This document shows, piece after piece, positions 16,690 to 26,210 of a stretch of DNA of 64,000 nucleotides. The DNA comes from Gemmatimonadota bacterium (lineage in GTDB: Bacteria; Gemmatimonadota; Gemmatimonadetes; Palauibacterales; Palauibacteraceae), in assembly GCA_022820995.1 (NCBI GenBank), contig JAJEEM010000053.1:17680-81679 (forward strand). The letters run 5' to 3'. Position numbers and translations under genes: made by a program. The notes under the pieces are model-generated. The model made no database searches, was not told the origin of the DNA, and saw only the letters and a program-made list of their open reading frames with translations. Position 1 is the first letter of the stretch; each line of letters opens with the position of its first letter.

Positions 16690-18042
16690 TCAGGCCAGCA
16701 GCGGAACTCCCGAGTCGAGCCGCGCCTCCACTTCCCGTTCGGAAGCTTCGATCAGCGCCAGCACGGGCTTCGGATCGCGCGGAGCGGAAGGTTCGAAGGA
16801 GAAGATGCGCAGCACCCGCGCCGAGTGGTGCAGGGAACGTCCGAGCCGGGGGATGTCGATGAGGCCCCGCTCGCCCAGCGTGGTCAGGCGGCGGACTTCG
16901 CCGTCGTTCCGCACGAGGAGCAGGTTGAGTTCGAGCATGCCGGGGTAGCTCGGATAATCGAGCATCACCGCTCCCTCGGAGAGACCCCACTCGAGGGCCA
17001 TGCGCCGCTCGAGCGCGGCGACGAGGTCGGCGCGCCGCGACGGCCACGACGACAACGCGTTCGGTAGCTGGTCGCCCGTCAACTCGACGAGCCGCTTCGG
17101 GAGACGCCGGTCCACGAGCGCGCGCAGGAGCTTCGCCGCGCGGCCGAGCGCCGAGTCGGGATCGTGCCCCCCGCCCGCCGACGACCGCGCGATCCGCTGA
17201 TCGATGAGCGAGAGCAGCTCCTCGTCCGTCGGGCCCGCCAGGTCTTCCGGGGAGAGCAGACCGCTCTTGAGCGCCGTCTGGACGAGGCGCACGAAGGTCA
17301 GCGTCGCGGCGCGCACGGCGTGGTGCCAGTAGACGTTGCGGAACATCTGGTACTTCGAGAAGAGGAGCGTCTCCAGCGCGCTGAGTCCCTTCTCGCTGAC
17401 CGCGAGTTCGAGCCGACGTCCGGCCCCTTCGCGGGCGACGGTGAGCGCGGGGAGGAGGCGGTCGACGTCCACGGCCCCGTACGGCACGCCGCAGAAGAGG
17501 GAGTCGCGCCGGAGGTAGTCGATCTTGTCGAGGTCCAGCGATCCCGAGATCAGCCCCTGCAGCGGGTGGCTCGACTTCCCGCGGATGAGGGCGCCGATGC
17601 GGGCCGCGGCATCCGGGCCGTGCCGTTCGAGGACGCGCCGGATGGGGTCCGCCGCCATGAAGCGCGCCGCAATCTCCTCATGGTCTCCGGGGATCGCTCC
17701 CGGACCGAGTTCCTCCAACGCGTGCGAGAAGGCGTAGTGCCCGACGTCGTGGAGGAGCGCGCCGAGGCGAACCACCGGCAGTTCGTCCACGTCCTCCCCC
17801 TCCAGCGCCTCGAGATGTCCGTCGCGCCTGAGACAGGAGATGGCCCGCGACACGAGATGGTAGACGCCGAGGGCGTGCAGGAAGCGGTTGTGGACGCCGC
17901 CGGGATACACGAGGTGGGCGAAGCCGAGTTGCTTGACGCGTCGCAGTCGCTGGAACTGGGGCGCGTCGAGAATCTCGGCCGCGTCCTGGTCCACGCGGAC
18001 GTTCCCCCACAGGGGATCACGGATGGTGCGTATTCTGGCCAT
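16690..18042 (-). CDS. HD domain protein (dGTPase/SAMHD1-like phosphohydrolase)
   Basis: 450 residues. The HD metal site is spread over FLHALGVYHL, LLHDVGHYAFSH and, further on, LDLDKIDYLRRD, the pattern of the COG1078 branch of HD phosphohydrolases that includes SAMHD1-type dNTPases. N-terminal IRDPLWGNVRVD is typical of this branch. The predicted role is hydrolysis of nucleotides, possibly dNTPs; family members also have uncharacterised functions. It lies upstream of and in the same direction as the radical SAM/phosphoesterase pair, separated by 83 bp, so cotranscription is possible but not certain. It diverges from the RemA-like gene. Confidence 0.9.
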   Translation of the reverse strand: MARIRTIRDPLWGNVRVDQDAAEILDAPQFQRLRRVKQLGFAHLVYPGGVHNRFLHALGVYHLVSRAISCLRRDGHLEALEGEDVDELPVVRLGALLHDVGHYAFSHALEELGPGAIPGDHEEIAARFMAADPIRRVLERHGPDAAARIGALIRGKSSHPLQGLISGSLDLDKIDYLRRDSLFCGVPYGAVDVDRLLPALTVAREGAGRRLELAVSEKGLSALETLLFSKYQMFRNVYWHHAVRAATLTFVRLVQTALKSGLLSPEDLAGPTDEELLSLIDQRIARSSAGGGHDPDSALGRAAKLLRALVDRRLPKRLVELTGDQLPNALSSWPSRRADLVAALERRMALEWGLSEGAVMLDYPSYPGMLELNLLLVRNDGEVRRLTTLGERGLIDIPRLGRSLHHSARVLRIFSFEPSAPRDPKPVLALIEASEREVEARLDSGVPLLA

Positions 18043-18182
18043 GGGCGTCGCTGAACATGCTCCGCCGCGCGGTCAACGGGCAATCAAACCGGGCCGGCGG
18101 GATCCGGTCGGTTTGACCGGGTGGCGGTGTTGCGGGGCGGACGGGGCACTTGCGAGCTTGGAGCCGTCAGCGGGGTCGGAGC

Positions 18183-18590
18183 ATGAGCAGGCGGAACGGA
18201 GGCGGCGTGGAGATCAAACGCGACCGGATGGTCCACCTCGGGTACGCGAAGTACTGGCGCTCCGACCAGATCGTCGGACTGCTCCCGATCGACGAAGACC
18301 GCGGACCCGGCCGGCGGACGGAGGTCTTCGTCGCCACCAGGTCCGAGCCCGTCACGGCGTCCCGATCCGAGGCTTCGATCCTCCGGGACATGGCGTCGCT
18401 GCCGGACGAAGCCCGGGTCGCCGAGGCCGGCTCCATCGCCGAAGACCTCGTCGGCGCGCTGCGCGACCTGTCGCCGGTGCTCAAGCGGATGCTGAAGAAC
18501 GAAGAGGGTTTCGACGTCGAGTACTGGGCCGGCAGACTCCGGCGGGTCATGGAGCCGGACGATGACGGGCAGGAGGATCTCTTCGGCTGA
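18183..18590 (+). CDS. RemA/DUF370-like regulatory protein
   Basis: 135 residues from ATG 18183; GTG 18207, with GGAGG just upstream, is an alternative. Residues 16-70 (VHLGYAKYWRSDQIVGLL, later GRRTEVFVA) resemble the RemA/DUF370 fold: an N-terminal strand with glycine and aromatic residues, a short helix, then GRRT followed by a hydrophobic strand. RemA proteins bind DNA as oligomeric rings and control matrix genes in Firmicutes. Here a C-terminal tail of about 60 mostly helical, acidic residues follows, ending QEDLFG. Its last 29 bp overlap the outer-membrane barrel gene, suggesting coupling. The family call rests on pattern similarity only. Confidence 0.6.
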   Translation: MSRRNGGGVEIKRDRMVHLGYAKYWRSDQIVGLLPIDEDRGPGRRTEVFVATRSEPVTASRSEASILRDMASLPDEARVAEAGSIAEDLVGALRDLSPVLKRMLKNEEGFDVEYWAGRLRRVMEPDDDGQEDLFG

Positions 18591-20691
18591 GGGGCGACCG
18601 GCGGCCGCCGGCGCGGTCGCCGCCCTGGCGGCGTTCTGCCTCGCGTCCGGGACCGGAGCCCAGGAAATCTCCGCCGCGCCGGCCACGACTCCGCAGGCCG
18701 GGGTCTCCGATGGCTGGGATTCCGAAGCGGCCCTTCTCCTCATCGAGCGCGCGGTCGACGCGCGGCGGCACGCCTGGGCCGACAGCTCCCTCGAACGGTT
18801 TCGGGCCGACGTGCAGGGGCACGTCTACTACCTCGGCGACATCTTCGGGGAGCGGCACGTCATCCGGGCGGACCAGCTCGCGCTGGATGTCCGCTGGCAG
18901 CACCCGGATCGCGCGATGCAGACGATCATCGGACGCCGACACGAACGCCGGCTGCCGACGACCATCGAGTATCACCTCGACCACCTGTTTCTCGTCCTCG
19001 ACAACTTCGGGGACCGGATCCGGATCGGAGAGGGCCTCGAGGTCCGCGATGTACTCCATCCCGCCGGGGCACGCGCGCATGATTTCTATGAATACCGGCT
19101 CGCGGACTCGCTCGAGATCCGGATCCGCGACCGGACCGCCCGGGTCTTCGAAGTGGAGGTCCGCCCGCGGGAGACGACGGCCGCAGGCGTCGTCGGATCG
19201 CTCTTCGTCGAACGGGAGACCGGGGCCGTCGCGCGGATGCGGCTCACGTTCACTCCCGCCGCCTATCGCGATCCGCAGATCGTGCGGCTCGTCATCGACC
19301 TGCGCTCCGCACTGCAGGAGGGTCGCTACTGGCTGCCCGACGAGCAGGAAATCGAGATCGCGCGCTCCCTTCCCTGGTTCGACTTCCCGCTTCAGACGCT
19401 GATCCGGACCCGCCTCCGCGTCCTCGACTACGAATTCGACGAAGAAGCGCTCTTCAGCCTAGGGCCGGGACAGCTCATCTACAGCTATCGCGAGGAAGAG
19501 CTGGCACGCTTCGACGGCTGGGAAGACCCGCTCTACGGGGGACCCATCGAGGAGGGAAGCGCGGATGGCGATCCGGCGAGGGCCGTCGCGGACGCGCGCG
19601 AACTCCTGCGGCGGCAGACGCTGCTCGGAGGGCGACGGTGGCAACTCGCGCTTTCGAACGCGTCGGCGGGAATCCGGGCGCGGCGTTCCGAGGGGCTGTT
19701 CCTCGGGGCCGGAGGCGCCTGGCGGCCGAACGATCTCACGCGGATATCGTTCGGGGGCGGCTTTGCGGTCGGGGAGGCGCGACCGCAGGCGAGCCTCGGA
19801 CTGGGGCAGCGGCTGGGGGAGGTCGAGGTGGCGGTCGACGGCTGGCTTCGAACCCGCCGCGATGTGGGGCCGCCCGCCGGCGCGGGCCTGCTGCGGACGC
19901 TCGCTCTTCTCGCCCGCGGAGAGGACTACGAGGATCCGTACCTCACGACGGGAGGACGGATAGGGATCGCCCGCCACGTCGGTTCCGTCCGCTGGCGCGT
20001 GGGCGCCTCGTTCGAGCGCCACCGGAGCGCCGGGCTGGTCGTCGCCACCGGGCCGTTCGGAGATCGGCCGCTGCGCCCGGTGCGCCCGGTGGACGAGGGG
20101 GAACTCGCACGGCTCGACGCGGGTGTGACCGTACGACTCCGAAGCGGATCGGGCGCGCGGTGGCTGCTGGATGTCGCGGGCGAAGCGGAGGCGCACGGCG
20201 TCGGGGATTTCGGCTACACGCGCGCCACGCTCGCGCTGCGGGCCCGGGGGAGTCCGGGCGGCGCGTGGAACTGGGCGAGCGGCGTGGAGTTCGGCCTTGC
20301 CGGCGGGGAGTTGCCGGCCCAGCGGCTCTTCCTGCTCGGGGGGCGCGGTTCGCTGCCCGGCTACGAGTTTCGCGGCTGGGGCGGGGACCGCTTGGCAGTG
20401 TGGCGCGCCGAGGTGTCGCGGGCCGTCGCGTCCCCGTGGGTGCGGCTGCGCGCCGTCGGAGTTGCCGGCTGGGCCGGCCTCGGCCGCGCGGGGGAGGGCG
20501 CCGCCCGCCGCTTCGGCGTGAGCGGAAGCGAGGGTCTGCGCGCCTCGGCCGGACTCGGCCTCGGACTCATCTACGACATCCTTCGCCTCGACGTCATGCG
20601 CGGCCTGCGCGGCGATCCATCTCCCGGCGGAAGCGGCGGGCACTGGGTCCTCCTCCTTTCCGTCGACCCCCGATTCCTCGGGATCCTGTAG
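18562..20691 (+). CDS. outer-membrane beta-barrel protein (Omp85/DUF5686-like)
   Basis: 709 residues. A signal peptide ends near GTGAQ. A large periplasmic domain (about residues 40-310) has the alternating strands of DUF5686-type proteins. A C-terminal Omp85/BamA-like barrel carries the characteristic LGGRGSLPGYEFRGWGG (the family's G-x-SLPGY segment) and ends in an aromatic/hydrophobic strand, VDPRFLGIL. No clear POTRA repeats are seen. The protein is likely an outer-membrane transporter or assembly factor. ATG 18562 has GGAG seven bases upstream, inside the end of the RemA-like gene. Confidence 0.82.
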   Translation: MTGRRISSAEGRPAAAGAVAALAAFCLASGTGAQEISAAPATTPQAGVSDGWDSEAALLLIERAVDARRHAWADSSLERFRADVQGHVYYLGDIFGERHVIRADQLALDVRWQHPDRAMQTIIGRRHERRLPTTIEYHLDHLFLVLDNFGDRIRIGEGLEVRDVLHPAGARAHDFYEYRLADSLEIRIRDRTARVFEVEVRPRETTAAGVVGSLFVERETGAVARMRLTFTPAAYRDPQIVRLVIDLRSALQEGRYWLPDEQEIEIARSLPWFDFPLQTLIRTRLRVLDYEFDEEALFSLGPGQLIYSYREEELARFDGWEDPLYGGPIEEGSADGDPARAVADARELLRRQTLLGGRRWQLALSNASAGIRARRSEGLFLGAGGAWRPNDLTRISFGGGFAVGEARPQASLGLGQRLGEVEVAVDGWLRTRRDVGPPAGAGLLRTLALLARGEDYEDPYLTTGGRIGIARHVGSVRWRVGASFERHRSAGLVVATGPFGDRPLRPVRPVDEGELARLDAGVTVRLRSGSGARWLLDVAGEAEAHGVGDFGYTRATLALRARGSPGGAWNWASGVEFGLAGGELPAQRLFLLGGRGSLPGYEFRGWGGDRLAVWRAEVSRAVASPWVRLRAVGVAGWAGLGRAGEGAARRFGVSGSEGLRASAGLGLGLIYDILRLDVMRGLRGDPSPGGSGGHWVLLLSVDPRFLGIL

Positions 20692-20833
20692 CCGCCCCGC
20701 CGGGCGCGCGGCCCACAGTCTTGTTTCCGGGGGCGGGCGATGTAAGGATTCACCGTGGATCGTTGTGTCTCCCGTGGAAACGCGGCAGGCGCGACGCAAA
20801 CGCGCAAAGAGGTCTCCCGCTTGAGGTTCGCCC

Positions 20834-21466
20834 ATGAGTGACGCCGAGATCACGACCGAGACGCTAACCGGTCATTCCCGCAGGACGTTCATCAAGGGGG
20901 TCATCGCGACCGGCGCGGTGGTCTCCTCCTCCAGCCACCTCTTCCGGGCCCGGAGCCTGTCGGCGAGCGCGACCGTGCGGGCGTCGATGCCCCGCATGAT
21001 CTCGCTGGACGTGAACGGAGTGTCGCGTTCGGTGGATGTCATGCCGCAGGAGACGCTGGCGATGACGCTCCGCTACAAGCTGGGCCTCACCGGCACGAAG
21101 CTCGGCTGCGACCGCGCGGAGTGCGGCGCCTGTACGGTGCTCATCGACGGGGTTTCGCACTACGCGTGCTCGATGCTGACGAACGCGGTGCGCGACCGGT
21201 CGGTGACGACGATCGAAGGGCTCGAGAGCGCGGACGGGACGCTGCACCCGGTGCAGCAGGCGGTGATCGACGAGGGCGGCTTCCAGTGCGCCTTCTGCGC
21301 GCCCGGCTTCATCATGAGCATGGTCGCGCTCACGAACGAGAACCCCGAGCCCACGCGCGAGGAGACGGCGGTGGCTCTCTCCGGCAATCTCTGCCGCTGC
21401 GGGGACTACAACAAAATCCTGAACTCCGCCATGCGTGCCGCCGAGTACGCGCGGCGCATGGTGTGA
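20834..21466 (+). CDS. (2Fe-2S)-binding subunit of xanthine dehydrogenase-family oxidoreductase, Tat-exported
   Basis: 210 residues. The N-terminal twin-arginine signal SRRTFIKG is followed by a hydrophobic stretch. The ferredoxin-type cluster CDRAECGAC..C and the helical-domain cluster CAFCAPG and CRCGDY then coordinate two [2Fe-2S] centres. The subunit relays electrons from the molybdenum site. Because the Tat signal is on this subunit and the next two lack one, the folded complex is probably exported as a unit and works in the periplasm. It is the first gene of the operon 20834-26171. Confidence 0.93.
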   Translation: MSDAEITTETLTGHSRRTFIKGVIATGAVVSSSSHLFRARSLSASATVRASMPRMISLDVNGVSRSVDVMPQETLAMTLRYKLGLTGTKLGCDRAECGACTVLIDGVSHYACSMLTNAVRDRSVTTIEGLESADGTLHPVQQAVIDEGGFQCAFCAPGFIMSMVALTNENPEPTREETAVALSGNLCRCGDYNKILNSAMRAAEYARRMV

Positions 21467-21479
21467 GGGGAGAACGATC

Positions 21480-23876
21480 ATGGCGCTAATCGGACAGGAC
21501 ATTTCGCCGCCGGATCTGCGCGCAAAAGTCACGGGGCGAGCCAGGTATGCAGAGGACTTCAGGGCGGAGGGGATGGTCTTCGCCAAGCTCCTCCTGAGCC
21601 CGATGCCGCACGCCCGCGTGCGCAGCGTGGACGCGAGCCGCGCGCTCGCGATGCCCGGCGTGCTCGGCATCCTGCGGGCGAGCGAGGTCAACCAGCCCGA
21701 AGCCCCCGGCGAGGCGGCGCTCACGGATGAGCCGAAGTACGTGGGCGAGCCCATCCTCGCGCTGGCGGCGGTCGACGAGACGACGGCGGCGGAGGCGATC
21801 GAGGCGATCGACATCGACTTCGAGCCGCTCCCCTTCGCGATCGACCCGCTCGACAGCCTCCGGCCCGGGGGCCCGAACGCGCGGCTCGAGGGCAACGTCA
21901 TGCGCTTCGGGGAAGACGGGCGCGAACTCGTGTCCGTGAAGTGGCCGCAGGCGGAGTTCGACGCGGCGGAAGCCGAGGGCCGGCTGCCGATGGGCGAGCC
22001 GACGGACGAGTGGTCGCACGGCGACCTCGACGCGGCGTTCGCCGACGCGGACTACGTCCTCGAGGACACGATCGTGCACCAGTCGCTCACCCACCACCCG
22101 ATGGAGCCGCGAAGCTCCATGGCGTACTGGGAGGACGGCCGCTGCTTCCTGTATGGCTCGACGCAGAGCACGCAGCGCGCCCACCAGGCGATGGCGGGAC
22201 AGCTCGACCTGGAGCCGGACGAACTCGTCTTCGTGGGCCAGTATTGCGGCGGCGGCTTCGGCTCGAAGATCGCCGGCGTCACCATCTACCAGGTCACCGC
22301 ACTCCTCGCGCGGAAGATCCAGCGGCCGGTGATGATGCGGATCAACCGCTACGAGGAGAACTACATCGGTCGCGCGCGCCCGGGCTTCCAGGCGTGGACG
22401 AAGATGGGCTTCCGGAGCGACGGGAAGATCACCGGGATCGACCTCTACATCATCCAGGACCACGGGCCCTACGGGCGGTCCGGCGATTACAACACCGCGG
22501 GCGCCGTGACGGATCTCATGTACCAGCCCGACGCGATGCGCTTCCGCGGCCTCACCCTTTACACGAACACCCCGCCGCGGGCGGCGCAGCGGGGGCCCGG
22601 CGGCGCGCAGATCGTCGCGATGCTCGAACCGCTCGTCGACAAGGCGGCGCGCGAACTGGGGATCGACCGGGTGGAGATCCGCAAGATCAACGCCCCATCG
22701 CACGACTCGGAGTTCGGGCCGCAGCGGGCGACGACGACGAGCGCCTTCGTGCGCGAGGCGATCGACGCGGGCGCGGAGCAGTTCGACTGGGCCGGGAAGC
22801 AGGCGCTCAGCGGGCAGCGGAACGGGACGAAGGTCACGGGCATCGGCGTCGGCCTGAGTCCGTACGTCGGCGGCTCGTCGGGCTTCGACGGGCTCCTCCT
22901 CATCCGCCCGGACGGGAAGCTCTACATCCACCAGGGGATCGGGAACCTCGGCACGCACTCCATGGCGGACACGGCGCGGGCCGCCGCGGATGAACTCGGC
23001 CTCGAGTGGGACGACTGCGCGGTCATCTGGGGCGACAGTTCCCAGCACCACCCGTACAGTTCGGTGCAGGCGGGAAGCCAGACGATCCACGCGCACACGC
23101 GCGCGAACTACGCCGCCGCGCTCGACATGAAGCGGAAGCTGCAGGAGGTCGCGGCTGCGGCGCTGGGCGGCTCGGCGAGCGCCTACCAGGTAGGGGGCGC
23201 GCGCGTGAGCGGCCCCGGAGGCTCCCTGAGTTTCGCGCAGGCCGCGGAGCGCGCGATCGACATGGGCGGCGAATACTCCGGCCAGGAGTTGCCGGAGGAC
23301 ATCAACGACTACACGCGGGCGTCGGCGACGCAGCTGGCGGGCCAGGGCCTGATGGGCGTGGCGCGGGACAACTTCTCGCACGAGGGCTCGACGTGGTCGT
23401 GGGTCGTGGGCTTCGCGGTCGTCGAACTCGACACCGAGACGGGCGACGTGAAACTCGTCGACTATACCGGCTCCGCCGATTGCGGGGTCGTCGTGCACCC
23501 GCGCAGCCTCGCGGCGCAGATCCACGGGGGCAGCGTGCAGGGCTTCGGCCAGGCGCGCAGCCAGAAGTGGGTGTACGACCCGAAGTGGGGCGTGCCCTTC
23601 GCCCACCGGCTCTATACCGCGAGACCTCCCGGCATTCTCGATGTGCCGCTCAGCATGGACTGGGCGGCGGCGGGCGAGCCGGACCCGCAGACGCCGATCG
23701 GCGCCAAGGGGATCGGAGAGCCCCCGGTCGGGGCCGGATCCGCGGCGGTCACCTCCGCGATCGCGGACGCGCTCGGCGGGCGCTGCCTGTGCCGGATCCC
23801 GCTGACGACGGACGTGATCCTGGCCGAACTCGAGGGCCGGGCGCAGCCGCACGCACTCACCGAGATCCACAGCTAG
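21480..23876 (+). CDS. molybdopterin-binding catalytic subunit, xanthine dehydrogenase family
   Basis: 798 residues, with AGGGGAG upstream of ATG 21480. N-terminal ald_Xan_dh domain (ARYAEDF onward) is followed by the Moco-binding domain with GQYCGGGFGSK, GPGGAQ and the C-terminal GAKGIGEPPVGAG, whose Glu is the catalytic base of molybdenum hydroxylases. Such enzymes hydroxylate N-heterocycles or aldehydes or reduce aromatic acyl-CoA; the FAD partner's extra Cys loop hints at the 4-hydroxybenzoyl-CoA reductase-like branch, but the substrate cannot be assigned. It sits 13 bp after the [2Fe-2S] gene and 13 bp before the FAD gene. Confidence 0.93.
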   Translation: MALIGQDISPPDLRAKVTGRARYAEDFRAEGMVFAKLLLSPMPHARVRSVDASRALAMPGVLGILRASEVNQPEAPGEAALTDEPKYVGEPILALAAVDETTAAEAIEAIDIDFEPLPFAIDPLDSLRPGGPNARLEGNVMRFGEDGRELVSVKWPQAEFDAAEAEGRLPMGEPTDEWSHGDLDAAFADADYVLEDTIVHQSLTHHPMEPRSSMAYWEDGRCFLYGSTQSTQRAHQAMAGQLDLEPDELVFVGQYCGGGFGSKIAGVTIYQVTALLARKIQRPVMMRINRYEENYIGRARPGFQAWTKMGFRSDGKITGIDLYIIQDHGPYGRSGDYNTAGAVTDLMYQPDAMRFRGLTLYTNTPPRAAQRGPGGAQIVAMLEPLVDKAARELGIDRVEIRKINAPSHDSEFGPQRATTTSAFVREAIDAGAEQFDWAGKQALSGQRNGTKVTGIGVGLSPYVGGSSGFDGLLLIRPDGKLYIHQGIGNLGTHSMADTARAAADELGLEWDDCAVIWGDSSQHHPYSSVQAGSQTIHAHTRANYAAALDMKRKLQEVAAAALGGSASAYQVGGARVSGPGGSLSFAQAAERAIDMGGEYSGQELPEDINDYTRASATQLAGQGLMGVARDNFSHEGSTWSWVVGFAVVELDTETGDVKLVDYTGSADCGVVVHPRSLAAQIHGGSVQGFGQARSQKWVYDPKWGVPFAHRLYTARPPGILDVPLSMDWAAAGEPDPQTPIGAKGIGEPPVGAGSAAVTSAIADALGGRCLCRIPLTTDVILAELEGRAQPHALTEIHS

Positions 23877-23889
23877 GGGAGATAGGACG

Positions 23890-24888
23890 ATGGCCGTGAT
23901 TCGCGACATGATGCCCGCGTTCGAGCTCTTCCAGCCGACGAGCGTGGACGAGGCGCTGGACGTGCTCGAGCGCCACGACAACACCTGGGTCCTGGCCGGC
24001 GGCCTCGACTCGATGGACTGGTTCAAGGACCGCATCAAGCGGCCCGACGTCGTCGTCGAGCTGGGCTCCGTGAGCGAGCTGACCGGCATCCGCGCGAGCG
24101 GAGACGGGCTCGAGATCGGCGCCATGACCTCGCTGCGCGACGTGGCGGCGAGCGAAGAGGTGCGGTCGCGCTTCGGAATCCTCGCCCAGGCGGCCGCCGA
24201 GGTGGCGACCCCGCAGATCCGGAACCAGGGGACGCTGGGCGGCAACCTCATCCAGGACACCCGCTGCTGGTACTACCGGGGCGGGTGGCCGTGCTACCGC
24301 GCTGGCGGGAACATCTGCTACGCGGGGACACCCCGCTCCATGAACCGGGAGCACGCGGTCACCGGACAGAGCCGCTGCGTGGCCGTGAACGGCGCGGACA
24401 CGGCCGGGGCGCTGGTCGCCCTCGGCGCGCAGATGATGGTGCGGAATCCGGGCGGCGAGCGTGTCTACGAGGCCGAGGACTTCTTCGTCGGCCCGGAGAT
24501 CGACATCCAGCGCATGACCGTGCTGGAGCCCGGAGATCTCCTGACGCACGTGCGCATCCCCGGCGACTGGGCAGGAGCGCGCTTCTACTGGGAGAAGGTC
24601 CGCGACCGGAAGTCGTGGGACTGGGCGCTGGCCAGCGTGGCCGCCGCGATCGTGGAGTCGAACGGCACGATCGAGCGCGCCCGGATCGCGATCAACGGCG
24701 TGGCCCCGACACCGGTGCGGCTGACCGACGTCGAGGACCTGGTTCAGGGAATGCCGGCGAACGACGACACCGGCATGGCGGCCGGCGAACTCGCCACGCG
24801 CGGCTTCAAGCCGCTGCGCCACAACGACTACAAGGTACCGCTCGCGCGGAATCTCGTCCGGCGCGCGGTGCGAGGAGACGCAGCCTAG
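23890..24888 (+). CDS. FAD-binding subunit of xanthine dehydrogenase family, with extra Cys loop
   Basis: 332 residues of the CO-dehydrogenase flavoprotein fold. The FAD segments are VLAGGLDSMDWFK near residue 36 and TPQIRNQGTLGGNL near 110. Directly after comes an insertion CWYYRGGWPC, then NIC and SRC, four cysteines placed like those that bind the extra [4Fe-4S] cluster in the beta subunit of 4-hydroxybenzoyl-CoA reductase. An additional cluster would extend the electron path towards the membrane cytochrome encoded next. It ends 24 bp before the cytochrome gene. Confidence 0.92.
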   Translation: MAVIRDMMPAFELFQPTSVDEALDVLERHDNTWVLAGGLDSMDWFKDRIKRPDVVVELGSVSELTGIRASGDGLEIGAMTSLRDVAASEEVRSRFGILAQAAAEVATPQIRNQGTLGGNLIQDTRCWYYRGGWPCYRAGGNICYAGTPRSMNREHAVTGQSRCVAVNGADTAGALVALGAQMMVRNPGGERVYEAEDFFVGPEIDIQRMTVLEPGDLLTHVRIPGDWAGARFYWEKVRDRKSWDWALASVAAAIVESNGTIERARIAINGVAPTPVRLTDVEDLVQGMPANDDTGMAAGELATRGFKPLRHNDYKVPLARNLVRRAVRGDAA

Positions 24889-24912
24889 CAGCCCTGAAAG
24901 GATAGCTCCCGG

Positions 24913-25788
24913 ATGGAGATTCTCCGCACAGCTCCGAATCCCTGGGGCCAGGAGGTACTCGTCGGCGTCGCCTGGGATCTGCTCTGGGCCGCCGCCATTG
25001 CCGGTTTTCTCTTCGTGGTCGGGCACCACTTGTACGTCTGGATCATGGCGCCCAAAGCCGAGAAGAGCGCGGCCGGCCCGGCGCCTGACATCCCCGACCG
25101 CGTCGAACGCCACTCGTCGGCATCGCGGACCTTCCACTGGCTGATGGCCGCCACGATGCTCACGCTGCTCGTCACCGCGTTCTTCCCCGTGATCGGCGTC
25201 CAGTTCGCGTGGGTCACGATCCACTGGATCGCGGGCGTCGTGCTCACCCTCCTCATCATCTACCACATCATCCATGCGTCGACGAAGCAGGACCTCTGGT
25301 CCGTGTGGACCGGGACAAAGGAGATCGGGCAGGCGTTCCAGGCGATCGGGAAGTTCCTGCGTCGCCAGCCGGCCAAGGAGGAGCGGTCCGGGAAGTATCC
25401 CCTCGACCAGCGGGCCTACCACAACGCGGTCACGCTCGTCTCGGTGGGGGTCATCGTCACGGGGCTCCTCATGATGTTCGGGGTCGACACCTGGTTCTGG
25501 GCCAGCAACCCGTACTTCCTCTCCGACTCCACGTGGGGGCTCGTGTTCGTCCTGCACGGGCTGTGCGGGGTCGGGCTCGTCACGATGGTCATCGCCCACA
25601 TCTACTTCGCGATCCGACCCGAGAAGCGCTGGATGACCCGCTCGATGATCAAGGGCTGGATCACGCGCGAGGAATACCTCGAGCACTACGACCCCAACCT
25701 GTGGAAGCTGGGGACGGAGCCCGCCGGGGCCGATCTGGCCGGCGGGAGCGCGTCGTCCGCGGATCCCGACGGGGCCGTGCCCGCTTGA
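24913..25788 (+). CDS. cytochrome b561/FdhI-type membrane subunit
   Basis: 291 residues with four or five membrane helices. Histidines that could ligate two b hemes are in RTFHWLMA, IHWIAG, YHIIH, VLHGLCG and AHIYFAI, the pattern of formate-dehydrogenase-gamma/b561 diheme subunits. The start follows AAGGA. It is in the molybdenum hydroxylase operon and probably accepts electrons from the periplasmic enzyme and passes them to quinone. Its stop overlaps the next start (TTGA, 25785-25788). Confidence 0.88.
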   Translation: MEILRTAPNPWGQEVLVGVAWDLLWAAAIAGFLFVVGHHLYVWIMAPKAEKSAAGPAPDIPDRVERHSSASRTFHWLMAATMLTLLVTAFFPVIGVQFAWVTIHWIAGVVLTLLIIYHIIHASTKQDLWSVWTGTKEIGQAFQAIGKFLRRQPAKEERSGKYPLDQRAYHNAVTLVSVGVIVTGLLMMFGVDTWFWASNPYFLSDSTWGLVFVLHGLCGVGLVTMVIAHIYFAIRPEKRWMTRSMIKGWITREEYLEHYDPNLWKLGTEPAGADLAGGSASSADPDGAVPA

Positions 25789-26171
25789 ACCGCGAGGAGC
25801 TGAAGGCCCACATCGAGGTCCTCGAAAAGGCGTACGAGTTCTTCCTCTCCTACGCCGCGCTCGGCGCCGAGCGGGAGGAAGCCTCGAAGGTCGGCGGCCA
25901 GTTGCGGGAGTACCTGAGCCGGACGGACGCGGCGCTCGGGGCGCTGGCCAACGACCTCGGCGGCCTGGTCGCGGCGGAGGGGCTGGAACCGGCGGGCGCC
26001 TACGGCGAGATGATCGACGTCACCTCGGCCGACGCCGCCCGGGCCGGCGCGGCCGTGCGGATCGTCCTCGCCCAGGAGACGATCAGCTCGCAGCTGATCG
26101 ACAACCTCAACGCCTCATCCCACCTGCGGGCGCTCCTCACCGACCTCTTCCTCCTCGACGACGTCGTCTGA
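25785..26171 (+). CDS. small helical protein of unknown function
   Basis: 128 residues from TTG 25785, which overlaps the cytochrome stop (TTGA). No other start is available in frame near the homogeneous sequence. It is predicted all-alpha and acidic, with no cysteines, no signal peptide and no membrane segment. Its position as last gene of the molybdenum hydroxylase/cytochrome operon suggests an accessory or chaperone role, for example TorD-like quality control, but no motif supports a specific function. Confidence 0.65.
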   Translation: MNREELKAHIEVLEKAYEFFLSYAALGAEREEASKVGGQLREYLSRTDAALGALANDLGGLVAAEGLEPAGAYGEMIDVTSADAARAGAAVRIVLAQETISSQLIDNLNASSHLRALLTDLFLLDDVV

Positions 26172-26210
26172 CCGACGGCCGTGCGCCCGACTACAAGTCC
26201 GTGCCCCTCG

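Noticed and set aside
21486..24260. Open frame of 924 codons on the minus strand
   Set aside because: Antisense to the molybdenum hydroxylase operon; composition is that of a shadow frame.
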